Of a stretch of DNA of 64,000 nucleotides, positions 50,724-59,268 are shown in pieces (the first letter of the stretch is position 1; each line of letters begins with the position of its first letter). Source of the DNA: Eisenbergiella tayi (GTDB lineage: Bacteria > Bacillota > Clostridia > Lachnospirales > Lachnospiraceae); NCBI RefSeq assembly GCF_001881565.1, contig NZ_MPDJ01000005.1, positions 1-64,000 on the forward strand, given 5' to 3'. Both the position numbers and the translations under genes were made by a program. The notes beneath the pieces were generated by a model. The model did no database searches and was not told the DNA's origin. It was given only the letters and a program-made list of their open reading frames with translations.

Positions 50724-52841
50724 TTATTTTGCCTTAGCTGCCAAAACTTTTTCCTGTACGTTCTTCGGTACCTGCTCATATTTATCAAAGAACATAGAGT
50801 AGTTACCACGACCCTGTGTCTTGGAACGCAGGTCAGTGGAATAACCGAACATCTCTGCAAGAGGCACATAAGCCCTTACCATCTTACCGCCGCCGATATC
50901 TTCCATACCTTCGATACGGCCGCGACGGGAGTTGATATCACCGATAACATCGCCCATATAATCCTCCGGCATGGTAACTTCAACCTTCATAATAGGCTCA
51001 AGCAGTACCGGATTTGCCTTGGACATAGCATCCTTGAATGCCAGTGAACCGGCAATATGGAATGCCATTTCGGATGAATCGACTTCATGGTAGGAACCGT
51101 CGTATACGGTAGCATGAACGCCCAGTACAGGGAATCCGCCGAGTATACCAGCTTTGGAAGCTTCTTCAATACCTTCGCCGACTGCAGGGATATATTCCTT
51201 AGGAATAGAACCGCCAACGACTGCGGTATCGAACTTGAAGGTTTCCTCGCCGTTCGGATCCATAGGCTCAAATTTAACCTTACAATGACCATACTGACCA
51301 CGTCCGCCGGACTGCTTTGCATACTTGCTGTCCACATCAACGGGCTTCGTAAAGGTCTCTTTATAAGCAACCTGAGGAGCACCAACGTTTGCTTCTACCT
51401 TGAATTCACGCAGAAGTCTGTCAACGATGATTTCCAGATGGAGCTCACCCATACCTGCAATGATTGTCTGGCCGGTTTCCTGATCCGTATGAGCACGGAA
51501 TGTAGGATCCTCTTCTGCCAGTTTTGCAAGGGCTTCACCCATTTTGCCCTGTCCGGCTTTGGTCTTAGGCTCAATAGCCAGCTCGATAACCGGTTCAGGG
51601 AACTCCATGGATTCCAGAATTACCGGATGCTGATCATCACAGATGGTATCACCGGTTGTGGTGAATTTGAATCCAACTGCCGCAGCGATATCACCGGCAA
51701 AAACCTTATCCAGTTCCTGTCTTTTATTTGCATGCATCTGCAGGATACGTCCAACACGTTCCTTCTTATCCTTAGTAGCATTCAGTACATAAGAACCGGA
51801 GTTCATCGTACCGGAATATACACGGAAGAATGCCAGCTTTCCAACAAACGGGTCAGCCATAATCTTGAATGCCAGAGCGGAAAAAGGTTCGTCATCAGAA
51901 GAATGTCTTTCCACTTCATTTCCTTCCAGGTCGGTACCCTTGATAGAAGGGATATCCGTAGGAGCGGGCATATACTCAAGAACAGCATCCAGAAGCTTCT
52001 GAACACCTTTGTTTCTGTAAGCGGAACCGCAGCAAACCGGAATTGCAGTACATTCGCATGTGGCTTTTCTCAGGACAGCCTTGAGTTCTGCTTCAGAAGG
52101 TTCTTCCCCTTCCAGATACATCATTGTTAAATCGTCATCCAGTTCGCAGATCTTCTCGATGAGCTCGGAACGATACAGCTCTGCATCATCCTTCATATCC
52201 CCAAGATCGTCTGTAACCACAATATCTTCGCCTTTATCACCATTAAAGTAATAAGCTTTCATTTCAAACAGGTCGATGATTCCCTGGAATTCATCTTCCT
52301 TGCCGATAGGCAGCTGCAGGATAATGGCATTCTTGCCAAGTCTTGTCCTGATCTGATCTACGGCCCCATAAAAGTTTGCACCGAGGATGTCCATCTTATT
52401 GATGAAGGCCATTCTGGGTACGTTGTAGGTATCTGCCTGACGCCATACGTTTTCTGACTGAGGCTCAACGCCGCCCTTTGCACAGAACACGCCCACAGCG
52501 CCATCCAATACACGCAGAGAACGCTCTACTTCCACTGTGAAGTCAACGTGGCCGGGAGTATCGATAATATTGATTCGGTACTCAGGCGCATCGGGATCAA
52601 CCTTACATTCATTATGCTTTGTCCAGTGGCATGTGGTAGCGGCTGATGTGATGGTGATACCTCTTTCCTGTTCCTGCTCCATCCAGTCCATGGTAGCAGT
52701 ACCTTCATGAGTATCCCCGATCTTATAGTTAACACCGGTGTAGTACAGAATACGCTCTGTCAGAGTAGTCTTACCTGCATCGATGTGAGCCATAATACCA
52801 ATGTTTCTGGTTCTCTCTAGTGGATATTCTCTTCCAGCCAA
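50724..52841 (-). CDS. fusA: Elongation factor G
   Basis: The 705-residue translocase has a GTPase domain with AHIDAGKTT (17-25), DTPGHVDF and NKMD motifs, a regular domain II-V array, and GRGQYGHCKVKFEP in domain IV. It drives tRNA-mRNA translocation and ribosome recycling. It starts MAGREYPLERTRNIGIMAHI. It lies between rpsG and tuf as usual. No mosaic or duplicated features were noted. Confidence 0.99.
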   Translation of the reverse strand: MAGREYPLERTRNIGIMAHIDAGKTTLTERILYYTGVNYKIGDTHEGTATMDWMEQEQERGITITSAATTCHWTKHNECKVDPDAPEYRINIIDTPGHVDFTVEVERSLRVLDGAVGVFCAKGGVEPQSENVWRQADTYNVPRMAFINKMDILGANFYGAVDQIRTRLGKNAIILQLPIGKEDEFQGIIDLFEMKAYYFNGDKGEDIVVTDDLGDMKDDAELYRSELIEKICELDDDLTMMYLEGEEPSEAELKAVLRKATCECTAIPVCCGSAYRNKGVQKLLDAVLEYMPAPTDIPSIKGTDLEGNEVERHSSDDEPFSALAFKIMADPFVGKLAFFRVYSGTMNSGSYVLNATKDKKERVGRILQMHANKRQELDKVFAGDIAAAVGFKFTTTGDTICDDQHPVILESMEFPEPVIELAIEPKTKAGQGKMGEALAKLAEEDPTFRAHTDQETGQTIIAGMGELHLEIIVDRLLREFKVEANVGAPQVAYKETFTKPVDVDSKYAKQSGGRGQYGHCKVKFEPMDPNGEETFKFDTAVVGGSIPKEYIPAVGEGIEEASKAGILGGFPVLGVHATVYDGSYHEVDSSEMAFHIAGSLAFKDAMSKANPVLLEPIMKVEVTMPEDYMGDVIGDINSRRGRIEGMEDIGGGKMVRAYVPLAEMFGYSTDLRSKTQGRGNYSMFFDKYEQVPKNVQEKVLAAKAK

Positions 52842-52901
52842 AGGTTTTTCCTCCTTAATTTTGTATCCCGGGCCTAAGCTGCGGGTACTCTCTCACAAAA
52901 A

Positions 52902-53372
52902 TTAGAATCTGTAGTGAGAGAATGCCTTGTTAGCTTCTGCCATTTTATGCATATCTTCTTTTCTCTTAACTGCGGAGCCGGTGTTATTAGCTGCGTCAAG
53001 AATTTCGTTTGCCAGTCTTTCTTCCATGGTCTTCTCGCCTCTCTTGCGGGAGAAGGTTACAAGCCATCTCAAGCCCAGCGCCTGACGTCTGTCAGTCCTT
53101 ACTTCGATAGGCACCTGATAGGTGGCACCACCGATACGTCTTGCCTTTACTTCGAGAACAGGCATGATGTTGTTCATAGCTTCCTCGAATACTTCAAGAG
53201 CCGGCTTTCCAGCCTTTTCTTCTACTCTTCCAAACGCACCGTATACAATCTTCTGGGCAACACCCTTCTTACCATCAAGCATGATGTTGTTGATAAGCTT
53301 GGTAACTACCTTGTCATTGTATAAGGGGTCTGCCAATACGTCTCTTTTCTGAATATGTCCTTTACGTGGCAC
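52902..53372 (-). CDS. rpsG: 30S ribosomal protein S7
   Basis: The 156-residue head-assembly protein starts (M)PRKGHIQKRDVLADPLYNDK. The start codon is GTG at 53372, seven bases after GGAGGG; the frame extends 10 codons upstream to 53402 without family similarity. The C-terminal KAFSHYRF is conserved. It is followed by fusA after 60 bases. Confidence 0.97.
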   Translation of the reverse strand: MPRKGHIQKRDVLADPLYNDKVVTKLINNIMLDGKKGVAQKIVYGAFGRVEEKAGKPALEVFEEAMNNIMPVLEVKARRIGGATYQVPIEVRTDRRQALGLRWLVTFSRKRGEKTMEERLANEILDAANNTGSAVKRKEDMHKMAEANKAFSHYRF

Positions 53373-53448
53373 GGTTCTTCCCTCCTTAATTATAATCTGC
53401 AATTAAATCATAGGTACTCACATGTGTCTGATACTAACAATACACGCA

Positions 53449-53503
53449 ATGTGTATTACACTCCATGTGTATTACACGCTGTGTGTATTACACTCAATGT
53501 GTT
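53449..53503. repeat. Tandem 16-base repeats between rpsL and rpsG
   Basis: Units ATGTGTATTACACTCC (53449-53464), ATGTGTATTACACGCT (53465-53480) and GTGTGTATTACACTCA (53481-53496), plus a partial fourth (53497-53503), are in tandem. Each contains the near-palindrome TGTGTATTACAC, so the transcript can fold in several registers. They sit in the str operon leader of rpsG. Confidence 0.88.
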
Positions 53504-53589
53504 CGTGCGGCATATCTGTTCGCTTAAAAGTGAAAATCAGAATCCCAACACTAAATTAGTTCGCTCTGTGGTACACGGAAAATAATAAA

Positions 53590-54009
53590 TTATTTTCCAG
53601 CCTTCGGTCTCTTAGCACCGTATTTGGAACGGGCCTGACGTCTGTTAGCAACGCCTGCGGTATCCAGTGTACCTCTGATGATGTGGTATCTGGTACCAGG
53701 AAGGTCCTTAACACGGCCGCCTCTGATCAGAACAACGCTATGCTCCTGCAGATTGTGTCCTTCACCGGGAATGTAGCTTGTCACTTCGATTCCATTAGAA
53801 AGACGAACTCTGGCGATCTTTCTGAGAGCTGAGTTAGGTTTCTTAGGAGTAGCTGTTTTAACAGCGGTGCAGACACCTCTCTTCTGAGGAGCGGAAGCAT
53901 CCGTAGCTTTCTTATGAAGGGAATTGTATCCTTTCTGGAGAGCCGGTGCGGTAGACTTCTTTACAGATGTCTGACGTCCTTTTCTGACTAACTGGTTAAA
54001 TGTTGGCAT
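53590..54009 (-). CDS. rpsL: 30S ribosomal protein S12
   Basis: The 139-residue decoding-centre protein starts MPTFNQLVRKGRQTSVKKST. TPKKPNSALRK and GGRVKDLPGTRYH retain the lysines whose change gives streptomycin resistance, so the ribosome should be sensitive. It is the first gene of the str operon, with a strong promoter about 85 bases upstream and AGGAGGTG before the ATG. The rpoB-rpoC genes that often precede it are absent. Confidence 0.98.
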   Translation of the reverse strand: MPTFNQLVRKGRQTSVKKSTAPALQKGYNSLHKKATDASAPQKRGVCTAVKTATPKKPNSALRKIARVRLSNGIEVTSYIPGEGHNLQEHSVVLIRGGRVKDLPGTRYHIIRGTLDTAGVANRRQARSKYGAKRPKAGK

Positions 54010-54092
54010 TCTTTTTCACCTCCTGCGGTATAGGTTAATGTGTTTTAAATCGCATGCATAAGAAAAAAATGCATCCAAATGCACGCTAGAAT

Positions 54093-54121
54093 AGTATACG
54101 TGCTTGTGAATGCATTGTCAA
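54093..54121 (-). promoter_or_regulatory. Strong sigma-A promoter of the str operon
   Basis: On minus: TTGACA (54116-54121), a 17-base spacer, TATACT (54093-54098). It is the closest match to consensus in the window and begins transcription roughly 75 bases before rpsL. Confidence 0.88.
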
Positions 54122-54207
54122 TAGATTTTATTGAAAATTACTGTAAATAACTGGTAAAACCTTATATATTGTGACTATCGGCGCTCCGCAGCCCTGCAGG
54201 CCGTCCA

Positions 54208-54660
54208 TTATTCGGCAAATAACAGCCTCAGATGCTCCTCCGCTTCCCTCACGGAGCTTTCCACCCTCACTCTGATTTTTTCCACACAGCCTTCCTCCCG
54301 GCCGGGCAGAATATCGGGAACAGGAACAAAAGGCATCTCTTCCTGTACCTTCCTCATTCTTCTTTCCAGCGTTTCCCATTCCTCCTCATAATCTTTTAAA
54401 AAATTATGGGCTTCCTTAGTATGGTCCGCCTGCTGCCTGCACAGACTTATAGCCTCACTGATGCAGACCGCCGCCTGTTTCAGCAGGACATCCCGTTCGA
54501 TCAGCTGTGTGTGAAGAGAGGCCACCTCTTTATTTTTGGCCGCCAGAATTCCCTGGAGAGATGACAGCTGCCGTTTTGCAGATTCTATCTCATACATAAG
54601 ATTATCCGCTTCTTCTCTGCCGGTTTCCGTTTCCTGAAAAGCTGTACCGTCGTTTCCCAT
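54208..54660 (-). CDS. Coiled-coil protein, last gene of the polysaccharide operon
   Basis: The 150-residue acidic protein has a continuous coiled-coil prediction by heptad inspection (about 15-110: YEIESAKRQLSSLQGILAAK; KEVASLHTQLIERDVLLK), then a proline-containing break and a short helical end. No signal peptide or membrane segment. GAGGG lies eight bases before the ATG at 54660; Met residues five and seven codons upstream (54675, 54684) lack a site. It follows the degenerate GGDEF-EAL gene by about 116 bases. I do not recognise a family. Confidence 0.65.
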   Translation of the reverse strand: MGNDGTAFQETETGREEADNLMYEIESAKRQLSSLQGILAAKNKEVASLHTQLIERDVLLKQAAVCISEAISLCRQQADHTKEAHNFLKDYEEEWETLERRMRKVQEEMPFVPVPDILPGREEGCVEKIRVRVESSVREAEEHLRLLFAE

Positions 54661-54776
54661 TTTTGTTTCCCTCATAAAGATCACGTTTTCTGCTTCTCAT
54701 TTTACCACAGTTCCAATAACTTGCACAGGTTCCGGCATCACTTTTTATTCCTGATTCCGACTTATAAGCTGCTGTT

Positions 54777-56678
54777 CTACAGCCTGTCAAATGCATCCTG
54801 GCTGACCGGATAGTAGTAATAAAAGCCTGTGGCATAGCTGCATCCGATGCCTTTGAGATATTCGGCCTGCTCCTTGTTTTCCACGCCCATACATATTACC
54901 TTCAGCCCCAGATCCTTACATAAATTCATGATGCTCTGAATAATTTTCTTTCCCTCCGGCTTATTCGTATGGCGGATAAGATCATGGCGCAGCTTTATAT
55001 AGTCCACGCCGCATTCCAGGTATTCAAAAAATACTCTGTCCAGTTCAAGCCCCGACAGGCAGATATGAAATCCAAACCCGCGCAGTTTTTTTATCGTTTC
55101 CATAAAAATGTCGGAGCGGCTCATCTCCACCAGCTGGTTCAGCTGGATAACAATCTGATCCCGATCCACGCCATATTGGGATACCGCACCGTCAAGCTCC
55201 TGGGGGAACTGTTCATCCCCCACATTTTCCACCGTAAAATTAAACAGAAGCCTCATACGCCGCCCCTTGTCCGCCTCTTCTTTTAAGAAGCGGCAGCCCT
55301 GGCGGAATATATCCATATTCATTTTGCCAGTCAGCTGCTTCCGCTTGATGACATCCAGGAAATCGCCGGGCTGCAGAAGGCCTCTTCCCGGATTCTGCCA
55401 CCGGACCAACGCTTCAGCTCCCGTGATACTCCCTGACTCCATCTCGATCACAGGCTGCAGATACATGACAAATTCCTGATGCATCAAGCCATGAATCGCT
55501 TCATGCTCCATGGCATAGCCGGTAACCGTCTCTTTCTCCACCATTTCATCATACACGGTACATTCCACATAATGATTCCGTGAAAATTCAGCCGCTATTT
55601 CCGCCCTCTGAATGGTCTTCAACGGCTCTGTCTCCAGGCCGGACATCCGATAGATACCCGTATGGGGATCCAGAAAATACCGTTTCTGCCGGCTCTTCAT
55701 CGCCTCCGCTATACTGGCATAAATATCCCTGACTCTTTTTTTAATGCTGTCCACACTGGTATACTGGAGAAAAAACACAAAATAAAACTGATTGAACCTG
55801 CTCATGGCCTCCGAGCCATCCGCCAGCATGGACACACAGATATCGCTGATGATCTGCAGCGCCATTTCCGATTCCGGATAGCCGTAAATATGGCTGATAG
55901 TATCCAGCCCGGCATCCAGAAACAAAACGGCATAATGCGCTCTGTTACCGTCCGTAATCTGCTCTTCGAATTTCTTTTTCCAGGCCGTGAAATTATCTCC
56001 TCCCGTCAGTTCATCCCGGAAAGCGAGCTGCACCACCTGTCTGCGCTTTTTTATCATGTATATAATCAGGACCAGAATAAAAATCATCAAAACCAGGACC
56101 GCCGCCCAGACAGCGAAGACAGAATTTTTCTCACCCTGATATGCATCCTTCGCATACTGCACAAGAAGACCTTCCGTACGCTCCTCATTCACCCGATACA
56201 AAGCGGCCTCCAATGCCTCCTCGGCCTCACTCTGCATGCTCTTGGTATATGCGAGGCAGATATCTATCCTTTCTTCCCCATCCTGAAAGGATATCACCGC
56301 TTTCCCTTTGTGCAGCCCGGCTGCCTCCAGTTCCCCGTCGGTAAGCCCCATCGTCCATACCGCGTCCACCTGCATATTTCCTGCCAGACTCAGGCGGTTA
56401 TCCTCCTTCGAGCCGTTCACATATCGTATTTCCATGTCCGCCTGTCCGGCGGCGGCATCCAGTATCTCAGGCAGTATGCCCTGATAAGAGGCTTTTTCGG
56501 AATCGTAGAACTCAAACGGCCAGGAATCCGGCATCCCTCCCACATAGATTTCTTCCCCGCTTCCCTTTATTGTATGAAAGGGCATAAAAAGCCAGACAAC
56601 TGCCACTGCTGCTGCCGTGAGAATTCCGTATTTGATTTTACCCTTTTTATTTTTTCCCCTCAATTTTCTTCTCCACAT
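54777..56678 (-). CDS. Membrane receptor with substrate-binding-like sensor and degenerate GGDEF-EAL domains
   Basis: The 633-residue protein has a membrane helix (17-35), an extracytoplasmic domain like SBP family 3 (about 42-190), a second helix (193-210), a GGDEF-like domain (about 215-385) and an EAL-like domain (390-633). At the GGDEF position the sequence is SRFNQFYF (293-300). The EAL motif keeps EAL at 422-424, but the metal-binding DDFGTG is LSGLEL (541-546), and the EGVE loop reads MGVE (597-600). Both active sites therefore look lost. It probably senses a ligand and binds rather than makes or breaks cyclic di-GMP. It overlaps the GT2 gene by 32 bases. Confidence 0.85.
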   Translation of the reverse strand: MWRRKLRGKNKKGKIKYGILTAAAVAVVWLFMPFHTIKGSGEEIYVGGMPDSWPFEFYDSEKASYQGILPEILDAAAGQADMEIRYVNGSKEDNRLSLAGNMQVDAVWTMGLTDGELEAAGLHKGKAVISFQDGEERIDICLAYTKSMQSEAEEALEAALYRVNEERTEGLLVQYAKDAYQGEKNSVFAVWAAVLVLMIFILVLIIYMIKKRRQVVQLAFRDELTGGDNFTAWKKKFEEQITDGNRAHYAVLFLDAGLDTISHIYGYPESEMALQIISDICVSMLADGSEAMSRFNQFYFVFFLQYTSVDSIKKRVRDIYASIAEAMKSRQKRYFLDPHTGIYRMSGLETEPLKTIQRAEIAAEFSRNHYVECTVYDEMVEKETVTGYAMEHEAIHGLMHQEFVMYLQPVIEMESGSITGAEALVRWQNPGRGLLQPGDFLDVIKRKQLTGKMNMDIFRQGCRFLKEEADKGRRMRLLFNFTVENVGDEQFPQELDGAVSQYGVDRDQIVIQLNQLVEMSRSDIFMETIKKLRGFGFHICLSGLELDRVFFEYLECGVDYIKLRHDLIRHTNKPEGKKIIQSIMNLCKDLGLKVICMGVENKEQAEYLKGIGCSYATGFYYYYPVSQDAFDRL

Positions 56679-58095
56679 TCTGCTCTGAGGACTGGTTCAG
56701 CTGTATTTTCTGCCGCTGAATCTGGCCCCATACATTTTTCTTCTTTCTATAACCGATAAAAGCCGTCATTCTTGTAAACGCCTGGATAAACCGGAAAAAT
56801 ACGCTTTCCGCAAGACACAGATAGATTGATTTCAGTACGTCCAGGACTGAAAGCCTGATATTCTGTGTATAGATCCTGGCAAAAAAAGCCGTAATGGTCA
56901 GTACTGCCCCATATAAGGCATAGATTAGGAAAAATAGGATCATAAAAGGCACATTAATCAGATTTACCGCATATGCCAGGATAATAGTCAGAAGTCCGAA
57001 TAATTCAATAAACGGAGACAGCAGCTCGTATACAAGATAATATAAATAGGATACATACCCCACCACACCGTATTCAGGAGCCAGAAACATCCTGCGGTGC
57101 TTCTTCAGACACTGGAACAATCCGAGATACCACCGGCGGCGCTGCTTCTGAAGATCCCGTATGCTGGACGGACACTGGCTCCAGCAGATGGCATCCGGCA
57201 CATAACGGATACTGTAAGGAATTTTGTTGATTCTGCAGAAGGAATGCAGCTTTACCACCAATTCCATATCCTCGCCCATCGTACTCGTATCATACCCCTT
57301 TACGGCGGATACCATATCCTTGCGGAACAGGCCGAAGGCACCCGATATGATAAGATTGCCGTTAAATCTGTCCATAAAAACCCGGGACGCCATAAAGGAA
57401 CGATCATACTCAAGAATCTGCATCCCAACAATAGGATTCCAGGGCATATGGTAATCCACAAGCTCGCCCTGCTTCAAAACGGCACAGTTTGAAATGCGGA
57501 CAAGGCCGCCCACCGCCACTATGGTATCATCCTGCAGCACAGGCTTCACGATTTCCTTCAGGGAATCCCTCTGCAGCACACTGTCCGCATCCATACATAT
57601 GAAATAAGGATATCTGGCCGCATTGATTCCTACGTTGAGTGCGTCGGCTTTTCCTCCGTTCTCTTTACGTACAAGCGTAACCTCCACTCCATCTATCACG
57701 GTCTCATAAACATCGACTACCTTTTTGCTTGGAATCTGCTGATTAATCGGCCGGTTCACCTTTCTGAGAGGGAAAGCGTCCAGCAGGGCCTGCGTCGTAT
57801 TGTCCTTTGATCCGTCATCCACCACAACAATTTCATATAGCTTATAATCCATCATCAGAAGTGACTTTACCGTATCCACTACCGTGATTTCTTCATTATA
57901 TGCAGGAACCACAATCGTCACGGGCACATAATAGTCATGGGATATTTCATTATGGTATTTCTTCTTTTTCTTTTCCCTGTACAATTCCAGCGATCCGTAT
58001 AATACCGACAGTATCAGGAAAGTAGAATAGCCAAGCAGATATATAACGAATATGACACCCACACAGCTGTAAAAAAGCTTGATTGCATCAAACAT
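56647..58095 (-). CDS. Processive family-2 glycosyltransferase (PgaC/HasA/cellulose-synthase-like)
   Basis: The 482-residue membrane enzyme has an N-terminal helix, a GT-A domain with VVDDGS (Asp93/94), MDADS (169-171), GED (274-276) and Q-x-x-RW (QRRRW, 318-322), and four or so C-terminal helices. These are the marks of processive beta-glycan synthases that polymerise and export one chain, such as poly-GlcNAc, hyaluronan or cellulose. No PilZ domain is seen. Which sugar is used cannot be told. It overlaps the HEAT-like gene by 8 bases. The C-terminus is strongly charged (QSSEQNVEKKIEGKK). Confidence 0.9.
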   Translation of the reverse strand: MFDAIKLFYSCVGVIFVIYLLGYSTFLILSVLYGSLELYREKKKKKYHNEISHDYYVPVTIVVPAYNEEITVVDTVKSLLMMDYKLYEIVVVDDGSKDNTTQALLDAFPLRKVNRPINQQIPSKKVVDVYETVIDGVEVTLVRKENGGKADALNVGINAARYPYFICMDADSVLQRDSLKEIVKPVLQDDTIVAVGGLVRISNCAVLKQGELVDYHMPWNPIVGMQILEYDRSFMASRVFMDRFNGNLIISGAFGLFRKDMVSAVKGYDTSTMGEDMELVVKLHSFCRINKIPYSIRYVPDAICWSQCPSSIRDLQKQRRRWYLGLFQCLKKHRRMFLAPEYGVVGYVSYLYYLVYELLSPFIELFGLLTIILAYAVNLINVPFMILFFLIYALYGAVLTITAFFARIYTQNIRLSVLDVLKSIYLCLAESVFFRFIQAFTRMTAFIGYRKKKNVWGQIQRQKIQLNQSSEQNVEKKIEGKK

Positions 58096-59233
58096 GCCAC
58101 TGCCCCTCTTCCCTGTCCTTACGTCGGATCTCTTCTTTTTCCAGAACGTAATTCAATATTTCTCTCGCATAACGGTCTCTTCCGTTATAGATATCAAAAA
58201 GCAGCGTTTTCGATAATCCCAGGCCATAAATCAGGGCTTCGGCACAGTTAAGCCTCACATGCCAGCCGGATGCGCGCAATCCCTCCTTCAGGCAGAGTAC
58301 CGTATCTTCCCCCGGATAGGAGGAAAGTGCCGATGCCGCCATGGCCGCAAATTCCCAGTCCACGTATTCCTGATAGCGCACATAATTCTGCAGTATTTCC
58401 CTGACCGGTTCATAGGGATATTTACGAAAATACCGGATTGCCTCCAGCTGTATTTCCTTATCTTCATTTGGATCTGATAAAAGCGCGGCAAACTCCTCGC
58501 GGAAGTCCCCTGAAAAGAAACGTATAAACTGCAGAATCGGCAGCACCAGCTCAGTGACAAATTCCGTACGGTGGCCAAAAAGCAGCTCCGCAAGCTCCCT
58601 TCTGTCTCTGCTGAAGCCCAAAAGGCCGTCTGCAAGCAGCTTCCTGCTGTGATAAATCTCGTTATCCTCCAGCTTCCTCCAAACGGCAAGAACCGCATCT
58701 TTATTTCCTATGGAATAGAAAGCCCTCAGGGCATTTTCTCTTGCATTTACATCCCTGACGGTAATCATATCCATAAGAAAATCCATCAGCCCGTCAAAGG
58801 TCTCACGCCCTCTGTCGATTCCCAGATCGGCCACAAGATAAGCAAAATACGCCTGTTCTATCATATCCCGTTTACGGTAGACTTCAGTGAGCCTGAGAAA
58901 AACACCACGCATACGCTTCAGATATTCATCGATAAATTCTTCCGGTTCCCGCTTCCTTACCTCCAGCATGGAATCCTCAAAAGCCGCCAGATTTTCCGCT
59001 TTTTTCAAGCCTCTGAACATTTCATCAAAATGAGCGGCGTCCGGTTCTTTTCCTTCCATCAGCAGTTCTGTCTGTTCCGTTATTTTTCCGACAAAGGACA
59101 GGCTGCTTCTCTCCAGTTTTTTACCGCTGTACTTATCCGCAAAAATGTAGAGTACATTGAAAATCAATACGGCAATACAGCTCGCCATATAGATATAAAG
59201 AATAACTTCCGGCTTAAATGAAAGCACATGCAT
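58088..59233 (-). CDS. Membrane-anchored HEAT-like repeat protein
   Basis: The 381-residue protein begins with one hydrophobic helix (about 8-32) and continues as repeated helical pairs of HEAT/armadillo kind (for example VNARENALRAFYSIGNKDAV; WEFAAMAASALSSYPGEDTV; WHVRLNCAEALIYGLGL). It most likely scaffolds the synthase complex on the cytoplasmic face. GGAGG lies six bases before the ATG at 59233; the frame extends to 59278. It ends within the GT2 start. Confidence 0.8.
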   Translation of the reverse strand: MHVLSFKPEVILYIYMASCIAVLIFNVLYIFADKYSGKKLERSSLSFVGKITEQTELLMEGKEPDAAHFDEMFRGLKKAENLAAFEDSMLEVRKREPEEFIDEYLKRMRGVFLRLTEVYRKRDMIEQAYFAYLVADLGIDRGRETFDGLMDFLMDMITVRDVNARENALRAFYSIGNKDAVLAVWRKLEDNEIYHSRKLLADGLLGFSRDRRELAELLFGHRTEFVTELVLPILQFIRFFSGDFREEFAALLSDPNEDKEIQLEAIRYFRKYPYEPVREILQNYVRYQEYVDWEFAAMAASALSSYPGEDTVLCLKEGLRASGWHVRLNCAEALIYGLGLSKTLLFDIYNGRDRYAREILNYVLEKEEIRRKDREEGQWHV

Positions 59234-59268
59234 ATGCTTCCTCCTTGTATCAGTTGGTTTTTCCCGTC

